64,000 nt of DNA from Streptomyces sp. NBC_00239 (GTDB lineage Bacteria > Actinomycetota > Actinomycetes > Streptomycetales > Streptomycetaceae). Positions 43,422 through 51,805 of the stretch are shown here, in pieces (position 1 is the first letter of the stretch; each line of letters starts with the position of its first letter). The position numbers were made by a program, and so were the translations under genes. The notes under the pieces are model-generated. The model was not told where the DNA came from, made no database searches, and saw nothing but the letters and a program-made list of their open reading frames with translations. The DNA is taken from positions 3,782,001-3,846,000 of the forward strand of contig NZ_CP108095.1 of NCBI RefSeq assembly GCF_036194065.1, in the 5' to 3' direction.

Positions 43422-44708
43422 ATGGACATGGTCCGGGAAAGGCGCCGGCCGAGATCCGGCAGTGCCATGAGCGCGGAGGCGGGGGAGGTCCACGACGCCC
43501 TGTTCGCCTCCCTGGCCCGGCGGGACCAGCGGCTCAAGGGCGAGCAGTACCTGCGGGGGCTGCTCGTTTCCGAGGGCCGCAAGTCGATCCGGAACATCGC
43601 CGCCCACCTCGGCGAGGCCGCCCTGGAGCAGAGCCTGCACCACTTCATCTCCAGCTCCACCTGGGACTGGATGCCGGTCCGCGCCGCGCTCGCCGCCGGC
43701 ACCGGCCGGATCGTCCCCCCGCACGCCCTCGTGGTGCGGCCGCTCTCCATTCCCAAGACCGGCGAGCGCTCGGTCGGCGTTGACCGCGGCATCGACCCCC
43801 GGCTCGGGCACGCGTTCCGCGGCCAGCAGGCTTTCGGGGTCTGGCAGACCGCGCCCGCCCTCGGCGTCCCCGTGCACTGGCGGCTGCACCTGCCGGAAAG
43901 CTGGACCGAGGACCGGCTGCGGCGCCGTCGCGCCGAGATCCCGGCGGAGTTCGGCACCGAAACCCTGGAGGAGTGCGCGGTCGAAGCCGCCCTGGAGGCC
44001 GTCCGGTTCTCGTACGGCCCGCGCCGGCCGGTCGTCCTGGACCTGCCCGTCAACCGGGTGGGTGCGGTGCTGCGCCAGTTCAGCGCCGCCGGGGTGCCCG
44101 CCGTCGTACGGGTCGGCGACGAGACCCGCTTCAGTGTGGAGGACCCCGCGCTGCCCGGGCACGGCCGCGGACTGCTCCCGGCCCGTCAGATCCTGTCCTC
44201 CGTCACGGGCCTGCGCCGGCCCGCCACCTGGAGCGACCCGGCGGTCGCGTCGCCACTGCCGCGCACCTCGCTCGTGGCCGCCGTACGGGTGGGCCTGCCC
44301 GGCCCGGCACCGGCCGCGGGCACCCCCGGCGCGGCCACCACCGCGGCGGCCCCCGGAGCCGGCACCGCCGGCGGGCTGCTGCTGCTCGGGGAGTGGACCG
44401 ATCCGCGCTCCGGCCCGGCCGCCCTGTGGGTCACCAACACGCCCCGGGTGCGCCCCGAGACCCTGCTCCGCACCACCCGGCTGACCTCCCGCGTCGACCA
44501 CGACCTGGAGCGGTACGGGGAAGCCGCCGGGCTGCGCGACTTCGAGGGGCGGTCCTTCCGCGGCTGGCACCGCCACATCACGCTGGCCTCGGCCGCGCAC
44601 GCCCTCGCCGCCCTCGGCGACCTGCCGCCGGGCCACGAGCGGGCGGCCCCGGGCACACCGGCCGGGGCCAGGCGCCGGACCGGCTACCCGTCCGCGCTGT
44701 CGGCCTGA
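43422..44708 (+). CDS. Degenerate IS701-family transposase-like protein (probably domesticated)
   Basis: A 428-residue protein built like IS701 DDE transposases: QYLRGLLVSEGRKSIRNIAA, SLHHFISSSTWDW, ERSVGVDRGI, WRLHLPESWTEDRLRRRRAE and GWHRHITLASAAHALAAL. The first catalytic Asp of VVDESGFVKKG is Arg106 (VVRPLSIPKTG), and the catalytic Glu near the C-terminus is not kept, so transposition is unlikely. A Gly/Ala/Pro insertion lies at about residues 300-320. No terminal inverted repeats are evident. It has a strong ribosome site and overlaps the convergent GAF/PucR regulator by 25 bp. Confidence 0.8.
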   Translation: MDMVRERRRPRSGSAMSAEAGEVHDALFASLARRDQRLKGEQYLRGLLVSEGRKSIRNIAAHLGEAALEQSLHHFISSSTWDWMPVRAALAAGTGRIVPPHALVVRPLSIPKTGERSVGVDRGIDPRLGHAFRGQQAFGVWQTAPALGVPVHWRLHLPESWTEDRLRRRRAEIPAEFGTETLEECAVEAALEAVRFSYGPRRPVVLDLPVNRVGAVLRQFSAAGVPAVVRVGDETRFSVEDPALPGHGRGLLPARQILSSVTGLRRPATWSDPAVASPLPRTSLVAAVRVGLPGPAPAAGTPGAATTAAAPGAGTAGGLLLLGEWTDPRSGPAALWVTNTPRVRPETLLRTTRLTSRVDHDLERYGEAAGLRDFEGRSFRGWHRHITLASAAHALAALGDLPPGHERAAPGTPAGARRRTGYPSALSA

Positions 44709-46882
44709 CGGGGCAGCCCCCGGTGCGTGCCGCCCTGCCGGTGCCGCAGCAACTCGCGGGTGTGCAGCAGCCGCAGCGCGAGCTGGATCTCCAGCGCCCG
44801 GGACGGCTCCTGCCAGTCGGCGCCGAGCAGTTCGGTCAGCCGCTCCAGCCGCCGCGACACGGTGTTGGGGTGGACGTGCAGGATCCCGGCGGCGCGCGTC
44901 GGACTGGCCTGCGAGGCGAAGTACGCCTCCAGCGTGCGGACCAGCTCAGCGTCGCGCTGCTCGTCGTATTTGAGGACCGCGCCGAACGTCGAGTCGATGT
45001 ACCGGTCCACGTCGAGGTCGTCGGAGAGCAGCATGCCGAGGAAGCCGAGGTCGCCGGTGGCGGCCGCGGTGCCCTCGCCGCCGAGGGCGATCAGGGCCTC
45101 CAGGGAGCGGTGCGCCTCTTCGTAGACCTCCTTGATCTCGGACAGCACGCGGGCCGGCCCGGCCGAGCCGACCGAGACGGGCTGGCCGAGCAGCCCCGAG
45201 ATCTCGCGGTGTACGGCCGAGGCGGCGGCGGACGGATCGGGGTCGGGCAGCAGCAGGACGACGCAGCCGCCGTGCACGGTCTTCAGGCCGGCGTTCCGGT
45301 GGGCGTAGAGGGAGGCCCAGGCCACGGCCTGGCCCTGCTCGACGCCTTCGGGGCGGACCACGACCACGGAGTGCGGCCGCTCGGTGTCGATGCCGAACCG
45401 GCGAGCCCGCTCGGCGAGTTGGCGCGGCGAGCGGGTGGTGCCGACCAGCAGGTCGTCGAAGAGTTCGTCGCGCACCGGACCCGCGGTGACGGCGGCGCCT
45501 CTCTGGAGCAGCAGCACGAGGGCCGCGGCCCGGCCGGCGTGCCCGAGGAATCCGGCCTCCTCCGGTCCGGGAGCGGTACGCGTCCGGAGCAGCAGCACAC
45601 CGAGCTCCTCGGTGCCCGCGCACACGGGCGTGGCCCACAGCACCTCGGCGGGTGCGCCCGCATCGGGCCCGGGCCCCGAGTGGGGCTGGGACTGGGACTG
45701 GGACTGGGCGGCGGAGTCGGCGCCGGCGGCCGCCCCGCTGCCCGCACCCGCGCGCGGGACCGCGCCCGCTTCCAGGACCGCACCCGCACGCGGTACCCCG
45801 TCCGCCCCCGCGACCGGAGCAATCCCCGCCGCCGTGACCGAACCCGCGACCGCAAGCGCCCCCGCGACCGGCACCGGCCCCCGGGCGGCGAGCGCCGCAA
45901 GCGCGGCCTTGGCCACGGCTTCCTCGGGGAGCAGGCCGGCGCGCGCCGCCGCCTCGGTGGTGCGTCCCAGCGGCCGCCCGGCCGGGTCGTGGATGTGGAC
46001 GGTCCCGTCGAGCAGTTCACCGGCGACCGCGGCGACCTCGCCGAGGTCCGCGCCGTCGAGGACCATCGCGGAGAGCCGGTCCCGGCCGGCCGCGAGCGCC
46101 GTGACCCGGCCGAGTACGGCCCGCTCCCGGGTGCTGCGCCGGGACAGCTGCGCGAGTTCCGTCTTGGTGCCCTCCATCAGCCGGGCCTTCTCCAGCGCGA
46201 CCGCCGCCAGGTCGGCCAGCGAGCGCATCAGGCTGACCTCGTCGGGCGTGAAGTGGCGGAGCTTGCGGTCGGCCCCGTAGAGCGCGCCGACCGTCGTCGC
46301 ACCGTGGCAGAGCGGCACCGCCAGGATCGCGCGCAGGCCTTCGGCCCGTACGACCTCGTCGATGCGGGCGGAGTGCGGGAACGCGGTGTCGCTGAGGTAG
46401 TCGGCGGTCCAGAACGGCGCCCGCTTGTCCTGCGCGGCCTCGCCGAGGCCGTGACCCGTGTCGATCTGCAGGCCGACGTTGAACATGGTGGTCTCGCCGT
46501 CCGACGAGTGCACGTACGAGCCGCCCTCGGGCCGCCGCAGGCTGATGTACGCCATGTCGAAGCCGAGCAGCCGGCGGGCCCGCCCGGTGATCACGCTGAG
46601 CAGGCCGTCGAGGTCGTACGGGGAGGTCATGTCCCGCGCGGTGTCGACGAGGGCGGCCATGCCGGACTCGCGGCGGCGGCGCTGGTCCGCCGAGGCGTGC
46701 ACGGTCAGCGCGAGCTGAACCGCCTGGTCGAGCGAGGCCAGCCGCTCCGGGGTGATCGAGGGGTTGCCCCGGGCCGTGCGCAGCAGGTCGTCGAAGCGCT
46801 CGCGCGGGGCCTCCTGGGCGAGCAGCGCGAGGACGGACAGCGCATCGGCGTCACCCGTACCGGGCGCCTCATGCCATATCAC
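44684..46882 (-). CDS. GAF domain regulator with PucR-type helix-turn-helix
   Basis: A 732-residue regulator. A GAF domain occupies about residues 75-215 (MTSPYDLDGLLSVITGRARR, VGLQIDTGHGLGEAAQDKRA, AVPLCHGATTVGALYGADRK). A Gly/Ala/Pro low-complexity insert with SQSQSQSQ follows. The C-terminus carries a PucR/CdaR HTH (ELVRTLEAYFASQASPTRAA, then GILHVHPNTVSRRLERL). It likely senses a small molecule and controls catabolic or secondary-metabolism genes. GTG 46882 is chosen, with GAGGGGC upstream. The 3' end overlaps the transposase-like gene. Confidence 0.88.
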   Translation of the reverse strand: MIWHEAPGTGDADALSVLALLAQEAPRERFDDLLRTARGNPSITPERLASLDQAVQLALTVHASADQRRRRESGMAALVDTARDMTSPYDLDGLLSVITGRARRLLGFDMAYISLRRPEGGSYVHSSDGETTMFNVGLQIDTGHGLGEAAQDKRAPFWTADYLSDTAFPHSARIDEVVRAEGLRAILAVPLCHGATTVGALYGADRKLRHFTPDEVSLMRSLADLAAVALEKARLMEGTKTELAQLSRRSTRERAVLGRVTALAAGRDRLSAMVLDGADLGEVAAVAGELLDGTVHIHDPAGRPLGRTTEAAARAGLLPEEAVAKAALAALAARGPVPVAGALAVAGSVTAAGIAPVAGADGVPRAGAVLEAGAVPRAGAGSGAAAGADSAAQSQSQSQPHSGPGPDAGAPAEVLWATPVCAGTEELGVLLLRTRTAPGPEEAGFLGHAGRAAALVLLLQRGAAVTAGPVRDELFDDLLVGTTRSPRQLAERARRFGIDTERPHSVVVVRPEGVEQGQAVAWASLYAHRNAGLKTVHGGCVVLLLPDPDPSAAASAVHREISGLLGQPVSVGSAGPARVLSEIKEVYEEAHRSLEALIALGGEGTAAATGDLGFLGMLLSDDLDVDRYIDSTFGAVLKYDEQRDAELVRTLEAYFASQASPTRAAGILHVHPNTVSRRLERLTELLGADWQEPSRALEIQLALRLLHTRELLRHRQGGTHRGLPRQADSADG

Positions 46883-47112
46883 GCAAAGCCCCTCAGAATA
46901 CAGCAAAATTTGGGTCAAATCGGCCTAGGATCGTAAGATACCGCAACGTGGGGCGCCGGGCGGTTTGGGTGGCTGCGGGCGGTGTGCTCCGAGCACCTCA
47001 ACCGCGCGGGACAGTGTCACCCGCGCACCTTCCCACCCGCACGGACGCCCGGTAACGATGGTCGCGGGGGGAACCGGAGGCCTGACCTCCTCCGGCTCAC
47101 AAAGGGGTGGGA

Positions 47113-47826
47113 ATGACAGAGTTCACGAGCTACATGCGGTCCCTGGAGCGCAGCCGCGCCGCCCGGACCCGGCAGGACCGGCCCGAGACGTTCACGCTGT
47201 GCGGGCGCACCTGGGACCTGCTCGACGACGTGTTCGCGCCCCCCTTCTCGCGCTCCAGCGCGGTCGCCATGGAACTCGCCGGCCTCGCCGAGCCGCCGCG
47301 GCCGCACACCGGGTCCTTCCTGGAGGTCGGCTGCGGCACCGGGATCATCGCGGTGTCGGCGGCCCTGGCCGGCTGCGACCGGGTGGTCGCCACCGACATC
47401 AACCCGCAGGCCGTGGCCAACACCGAGCTCAACGCCCGGCGCCACGGGGTGGCCGGCCGGCTGCGCGCGGTGCACAGCGACCTGTTCGACGCGCTGGCAC
47501 CCGGCGAGCGCTTCGACACGATCTACTGGCACTCCAATTTCGTGCTGGCGCCCGAAGACTTCGAGTACGAGCACACCCACGACCGGGCCTACGTGGACGC
47601 CGGCTACCGGGCCCACGAGCGGTACCTCGCCCAGGCGCCGGACCTGCTCACCCCCGGCGGCCGCGTGCTGCTCCAGTTCAGCGACCGCGGCGACCTCGAC
47701 CTGCTGCACACCCTGGCCCGGCGGCACGGCCGGAGCCTGCGCCTGCTGGACTCCCGCCGGGACCCGGAGGGCGCGGAGACCGTGGAGCACCTGCTCTTCG
47801 AGGTCGCCGCCGCGACCCCCCAGTGA
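47113..47826 (+). CDS. Class I SAM-dependent methyltransferase
   Basis: A 237-residue enzyme. Motif I is FLEVGCGTGIIAVSAALAGC, followed by VVATDINPQAVANTELNARR and VHSDLFDAL. Motif IV reads IYWHSNFVLAPEDF, not the NPPY of N-methyltransferases, so the acceptor is probably oxygen or carbon, but this is not certain. ATG 47113 follows AAAGGGGTGG. It is 88 bp upstream of pabAB on the same strand, so it may be in the same operon. Confidence 0.88.
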   Translation: MTEFTSYMRSLERSRAARTRQDRPETFTLCGRTWDLLDDVFAPPFSRSSAVAMELAGLAEPPRPHTGSFLEVGCGTGIIAVSAALAGCDRVVATDINPQAVANTELNARRHGVAGRLRAVHSDLFDALAPGERFDTIYWHSNFVLAPEDFEYEHTHDRAYVDAGYRAHERYLAQAPDLLTPGGRVLLQFSDRGDLDLLHTLARRHGRSLRLLDSRRDPEGAETVEHLLFEVAAATPQ

Positions 47827-47913
47827 CCCCCCAGTGACCCCAGCCAAGGTCTGTACGGCGGCCTGACCGCCCGCCCTCACACACCTCACCTGCCCGAAAG
47901 CCCGGAAACCCCT

Positions 47914-50160
47914 GTGCGCATCCTCCTCGTCGACAACCACGACTCCTTCACCTACAACCTCTTCCACTACCTCGCCGAGATCACCGGCCGCGACCCCGAA
48001 GTGATCCCCAACGACGACTCGGGCTGGCACATGAGCCGGCTGGCGGACTTCGACGCCGTCGTCCTCTCCCCCGGCCCCGGGCACCCGGGGGTCGCCGCCG
48101 ACTTCGGGATCTGCCGCGAGATCGTGGCGGCGGGCGAGCTGCCCACGCTCGGCGTCTGCCTCGGCCACCAGGGCGCCGCACTGCTGCACGGGGCGACCGT
48201 GGACCGGGCCCCCGAGCCCCGGCACGGCCGACTCTCACCCGTGACGCACACCGGCACCGGCCTCTTCGCGGGCCTGCCCTCACCGTTCGACGTGGTCCGC
48301 TACCACTCACTCGCCGTCACGGACCTGCCGGCCGCGCTGACCCCCGTCGCGTGGACCGCGGACGGGGTGCTGATGGGCTTCGAACACCGCGAACGTCCCC
48401 TGTGGGGCGTGCAGTTCCACCCCGAGTCGATCCTCACCCGGCACGGGCACGACCTCCTGGCCAACTTCACCCGCCTGGCCGCCGACTGGCACGCGGCCCG
48501 ACCCGCGCGGCCGGCCCGCGCGGTCCGGCCGGTCCCGGAGCACACGGCCGCCGCACCCGCCACGCCCCGGCCGCCCACCCCGGCGCCGCTCCCCGCCACC
48601 CGCAAGCTGCGGGTGCTCGCCGAGACCCTGACCACCGCCTGGACCGAAGAAGACGCCTTCGGAAGGCTCTTCGGGCCGGGGCATCCGGGTGGGCCGGGCA
48701 CTCAGGCCGGCGCGGGGGATCCGGCGGGGGCGAGGGATCCGGCCGAGGCGGGGGATCCGGCCGGGGCGGGGGATCCGGCCGGGGCCGGGCTTCCGGCCCG
48801 GACCGGCGACCACCCGTTCTGGCTCGACGGCAGCACCGGCGGCAGCGGAGCCGGCCGGTTCTCCGTGATGGGCGACGCGTCCGGACCGCTGGCGCGGGTC
48901 GCGCGGGCCGACGTGAGCGCCCGGACCGTGACCGTACGGTCCGCGTCGGGCACCGAGGAGATAACCGGCGGCCTCTTCGACTGGCTGGACCGGGACCTCG
49001 CCGCGCTGCACACCGAAGTACCTCCGCTGGACTGCGCGTTCACCCTGGGATGGGTGGGCTACCTCGGCTACGAGCTGAAGGCCGAGTGCGGCGGTTCGGC
49101 CGCCCACACCTCCGAGGACCCTGACGCCACCCTGGTCTTCGCCGACCGGGCCCTGATCTTCGACCACGCCGAGAACACCACCACCCTGCTCGCGCTCGTC
49201 GAGGACGACGAGGAGCACACGGCGGACGCGGCACGGGCCTGGCTGGACTCGACCGCCGCCCTGCTCGCCGGACCGCCCCCGGCCGGTTCCGGGCCGGCCG
49301 CCCCGGAGCCCCTGCCCGGCCTGCGGCTGCGGCACGGCCGGGACGACTACCTGCGGCTGATCGCCGCCTGCCACGAGGACATCGCGGCGGGCGAGACGTA
49401 CGAGGTGTGCCTGACCAACATGGCCGAGGCCGCCGGCGACCTGGACCCGTGGGCCGCCTACCGCAAGCTGCGCCGCCTCAGCCCGGCCCCGTACGGCGCG
49501 CTGCTGCGCTTCGGGGACCTGTCGGTGCTGAGCACCTCGCCCGAGCGGTTCCTGCGGATCGGCGCGGACGGATCCGTCGAGTCCAAGCCGATCAAGGGCA
49601 CCCGCCCCCGCGGCGCGACGCCGCAGGAGGACGCGGCGCTGGTCGCGGACCTGCTCACCGACGAGAAGGACCGCGCCGAGAACCTGATGATCGTGGACCT
49701 GGTCCGCAACGACCTCGGCCGCCATGCGCTGACCGGCTCGGTGGACGCCCGGGACATCTTCCGCGTGGAGACGTACGCGACCGTGCACCAGCTGGTCAGC
49801 ACCGTACGGGCCCGGCTGCGGCCGGACCGCTCGACGGTGGCCTGCGTACGCGCGGCCTTCCCCGCCGGGTCCATGACGGGCGCCCCGAAGCTCCGCACCA
49901 TGCAGATCATCGACGGCCTGGAACAGGGCCCGCGCGGCGTCTACTCCGGCGCCATCGGCTACTTCTCGCTCTCGGGCGCGGCCGATCTGAGCGTGGCCAT
50001 ACGCACGGCCGTGGTCACACCGGGCCGGGTCCGCTACGGCGTGGGCGGCGCCATCGTGGCCCTGTCCGACCCGGCGGCCGAGTTCGAGGAGACCGCCGTG
50101 AAGGCCGCCCCTCTCCTGTCCCTCACCACCGCGCCGTTCCCGGACCGCGAAAGCGTCTGA
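47914..50160 (+). CDS. pabAB: Fused aminodeoxychorismate synthase (PabA-PabB)
   Basis: A 748-residue fusion. The N-terminal glutamine amidotransferase (1-190) has the catalytic Cys in LGVCLGHQGAAL and His-Glu in VQFHPESI. A linker with tandem GDPAGA units (about 250-290) joins it to the PabB chorismate-binding half, with SKPIKGTRPRGATPQEDA, MIVDLVRNDLGRHAL and AGSMTGAPKLRTMQIIDGLE. It makes ADC from chorismate and glutamine, on the path to p-aminobenzoate. Fused enzymes of this type occur in antibiotic pathways (chloramphenicol, candicidin) as well as in folate synthesis. GTG start. Confidence 0.94.
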   Translation: MRILLVDNHDSFTYNLFHYLAEITGRDPEVIPNDDSGWHMSRLADFDAVVLSPGPGHPGVAADFGICREIVAAGELPTLGVCLGHQGAALLHGATVDRAPEPRHGRLSPVTHTGTGLFAGLPSPFDVVRYHSLAVTDLPAALTPVAWTADGVLMGFEHRERPLWGVQFHPESILTRHGHDLLANFTRLAADWHAARPARPARAVRPVPEHTAAAPATPRPPTPAPLPATRKLRVLAETLTTAWTEEDAFGRLFGPGHPGGPGTQAGAGDPAGARDPAEAGDPAGAGDPAGAGLPARTGDHPFWLDGSTGGSGAGRFSVMGDASGPLARVARADVSARTVTVRSASGTEEITGGLFDWLDRDLAALHTEVPPLDCAFTLGWVGYLGYELKAECGGSAAHTSEDPDATLVFADRALIFDHAENTTTLLALVEDDEEHTADAARAWLDSTAALLAGPPPAGSGPAAPEPLPGLRLRHGRDDYLRLIAACHEDIAAGETYEVCLTNMAEAAGDLDPWAAYRKLRRLSPAPYGALLRFGDLSVLSTSPERFLRIGADGSVESKPIKGTRPRGATPQEDAALVADLLTDEKDRAENLMIVDLVRNDLGRHALTGSVDARDIFRVETYATVHQLVSTVRARLRPDRSTVACVRAAFPAGSMTGAPKLRTMQIIDGLEQGPRGVYSGAIGYFSLSGAADLSVAIRTAVVTPGRVRYGVGGAIVALSDPAAEFEETAVKAAPLLSLTTAPFPDRESV

Positions 50161-50424
50161 CCGGGACGTCCCTCATCCATCGCCCCCGCCACCCCTCGCG
50201 GGTTGGGCTGTGCTCCGCAGCGCCTGCCCGGCCAGGGGAGTGCAAGGCAGGCCTGCGTCCGTGCCTCTGTCCGGGGGCGCAGGGTGGTCGGGCCTGCTCC
50301 CCGGTGACCGACGCGACCCGACTCGGACGCTGCGGACATGGCACCAGCCTGACCGCAGCGGCCCACCCCCGGCAACGCCGCCCGGGACACTACGTCAGGT
50401 CCATCGGAACACCCCGCTCCAGGG

Positions 50425-50949
50425 CTACTCCTTCGGGCCCTTCAGGTCCTTCAGATCCTTCAGATCCTTCAGATCCTTCAGATCCTTCAGATCCTTCAGC
50501 CCGTGGAAGTAGATGTGGTACGGGTCGCGCTCGAACCCCTCGGCCTCGTACAGGCCCTGCGCGACGTGATTGTCGTACCCGGTTTCCAGCTGGACCCCGG
50601 CCACGCCCTCGGCCCGGGCCCGCTCCAGCACGTCCCGCAGCAGCGCCCGCCCCGCCCCGGTCCGCCGCCCGCCGGGCGCCACGAACAGGTCGCTGAGCAC
50701 CCACACCGGCGCCATCGACAGCGACGAGAACGTCCGGTACACCTGCGCGAACCCGACGGCCTCCCCCGCACCGTCCTCGGCCAGCAGGATCAACGACTCC
50801 CCGTTCCGGACCCGCTCCTCCAGGTACGCCCGCGGCCGCTCCTCATCGACGACCTCGACCTCGTAGAAGTCGAGATACCCCCGAAACAGCTCACCCACAG
50901 CCCCCAACTCCGCAACCCCGGCCACCCGCACAGCCACCCCACCACTCAC
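50425..50949 (-). CDS. GNAT N-acetyltransferase with LKD repeat tail
   Basis: A 174-residue acetyltransferase. The acetyl-CoA motif A is VLSDLFVAPGGRRTGAGRAL, with the following helix LLRDVLERARAEGVAGVQLE and motif B AQGLYEAEGFERDPYHIYFH. The domain is complete by about residue 150. After it come six LKD units and LKGPKE, encoded by a 9-bp tandem repeat. The GTG start at 50949 has GGAGAGG upstream. Substrate unknown. Confidence 0.9.
   Translation of the reverse strand: MSGGVAVRVAGVAELGAVGELFRGYLDFYEVEVVDEERPRAYLEERVRNGESLILLAEDGAGEAVGFAQVYRTFSSLSMAPVWVLSDLFVAPGGRRTGAGRALLRDVLERARAEGVAGVQLETGYDNHVAQGLYEAEGFERDPYHIYFHGLKDLKDLKDLKDLKDLKDLKGPKE
50441..50499. repeat. 9-bp tandem repeat inside the GNAT gene
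   Basis: TTCAGATCC (first unit TTCAGGTCC) is repeated six times from 50441, plus a partial TTCAG. In the gene's frame it codes for a Leu-Lys-Asp repeat. A slippage-prone sequence in a GC-rich chromosome. Confidence 0.9.
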
Positions 50950-51204
50950 AACAAAACCTCTCCTTCACCCCAACACCACATGCCAACTCCCCCTATCTTC
51001 CTGCACCCCGGGAATCGGTGACGGGTGGTCATCGCGCCGGGCCGGCGATCACTCTTCGCAGTGGACTGCTCCCGGGGACAGCACCCCGAGCAGACGAGCA
51101 GGAGTTCCGATCAACAGACACCCTCGGCAAGGCGTGCGTGCACCCAGGCAGCAACGCCGCTCGCCGGGCCAGCCGGTGCCACCACACCACGAAGTGAGCC
51201 ACAC

Positions 51205-51471
51205 GTGACCCCCCAGCCCGCCCCGGAAGACCGCGCCGCGAAAGCCGAGCGCCGGCGCACTGGCGTCGCCGCCTTCGCCACAGGCACCGCCGCATCCCTC
51301 GCCTGCTTCGCCTTCCTCCCCGGCCTCCCCCACGTCATCGACTGGGGCGCCGCCCTCGCCTCCCTCGCCACCGGCTGGCTGTCCCGCCGTGCCTGGCAGT
51401 CCCACATGACGAGGAAACACGCCATCGCAGCAGTCAGAGGGCATGAAAAAGCCCCAGGTCACGGCGAGTGA
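51205..51471 (+). CDS. Small membrane protein, unknown
   Basis: A possible 88-residue protein with a charged N-terminus (MTPQPAPEDRAAKAERRRTG) and two hydrophobic stretches (VAAFATGTAASLACFAFLPG; VIDWGAALASLATGWL). GTG 51205 follows GAAGTGAG. Its last codons lie in the terminator hairpin of the tRNA gene on the other strand, and it ends 18 bp before the tRNA core. It has no recognisable domain. It may be chromosomal or a relic of an earlier insertion at this tRNA. Confidence 0.5.
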   Translation: MTPQPAPEDRAAKAERRRTGVAAFATGTAASLACFAFLPGLPHVIDWGAALASLATGWLSRRAWQSHMTRKHAIAAVRGHEKAPGHGE

Positions 51472-51482
51472 GTCCTGGGGCT
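51446..51482 (-). terminator. Intrinsic terminator of the tRNA-Thr transcript
   Basis: The 9-bp stem AGCCCCAGG / CCTGGGGCT with a 15-nt loop is followed on the minus strand by TTTTTCATG. It lies 7 bp beyond the 3' end of the tRNA-Thr core, on the same strand. Confidence 0.8.
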
Positions 51483-51488
51483 GATCCG

Positions 51489-51530
51489 AGCCGCCTTCGG
51501 GATTCGAACCCGAGACCTACGCATTACGAG
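51489..51530 (-). other. Prophage left attachment core: 3' part of tRNA-Thr(CGT)
   Basis: On the minus strand the 42 bases fit tRNA-Thr positions 32-73 exactly: anticodon loop CTCGTAA (anticodon CGT), stem half TGCGT, variable loop AGGTC, T-arm TCGGG-TTCGAAT-CCCGA, acceptor half AGGCGGC and T73. The base-pairing partners (ACGCA, D-arm, GCCGCCT) are missing; the preceding minus-strand bases are CTGGGG. So this is a 3' tRNA copy created by site-specific integration, with the intact tRNA expected at the far right end of the element. The chromosome lies to the left, with the tRNA terminator intact. Confidence 0.85.
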
Positions 51531-51650
51531 CCCCAGACGCTTCCTGTCGGATAGGTTCACGGGGTGCCATCGTGGGGCGGTTTCCGCAGGTCAACGCGAT
51601 GTGATGGCACTTCCCCGTGCCAACCCGTGACAACCGGTTCAGAGCAGTTC

Positions 51651-51691
51651 GGGCACGCGATGGGCACGCATTGGGCACGCGGTGGGCACTC
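51651..51691. repeat. Four 11-bp phased repeats, candidate integrase arm sites
   Basis: GGGCACGC at 51651, 51662 and 51673 and GGGCACTC at 51684: exactly 11 bp apart, about one helical turn, 120 bp from the crossover core. This fits arm-type binding sites of a tyrosine recombinase. Confidence 0.65.
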
Positions 51692-51763
51692 AAAAAGGGG
51701 GCCCTGACCTGCGTAAACGGTGCACCTTCAAACCTCACGCTACACCGGGACCCTGACATGCAG

Positions 51764-51798
51764 AAGGGGCCGCACGGCTCGCGCCGCGCGGCCCCTTT
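51764..51798 (-). terminator. Terminator of the leftward repressor operon
   Basis: The 10-bp perfect stem AAGGGGCCGC / GCGGCCCCTT with a 14-nt loop, eight bases after the stop of the 51806 gene on the minus strand. Confidence 0.75.
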
Positions 51799-51805
51799 GC
51801 CGTCT

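Larger units (their letters stand above)
51531..51805. other. Prophage att arm region
   Basis: 275 bp with no credible gene. It holds a long-range inverted repeat (GTGCCATC 51564-51571 and GATGGCAC 51603-51610), four phased GGGCAC repeats (51651-51691), and a terminator hairpin (51764-51798). This is the content expected of attP-derived DNA. Confidence 0.6.

Noticed and set aside
43422..44708. An active insertion sequence around the IS701-like gene
   Set aside because: No flanking inverted or target-site repeats were found and catalytic residues are altered.
50441..50499. The 9-bp tandem repeat as a CRISPR-like array
   Set aside because: Units are contiguous with no spacers and are part of an intact coding frame.
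51531..51805. Search for an integrase or its remnant next to the left attachment site
   Set aside because: No frame there shows the R..H-x-x-R..Y residues; only repeats and a terminator are present.
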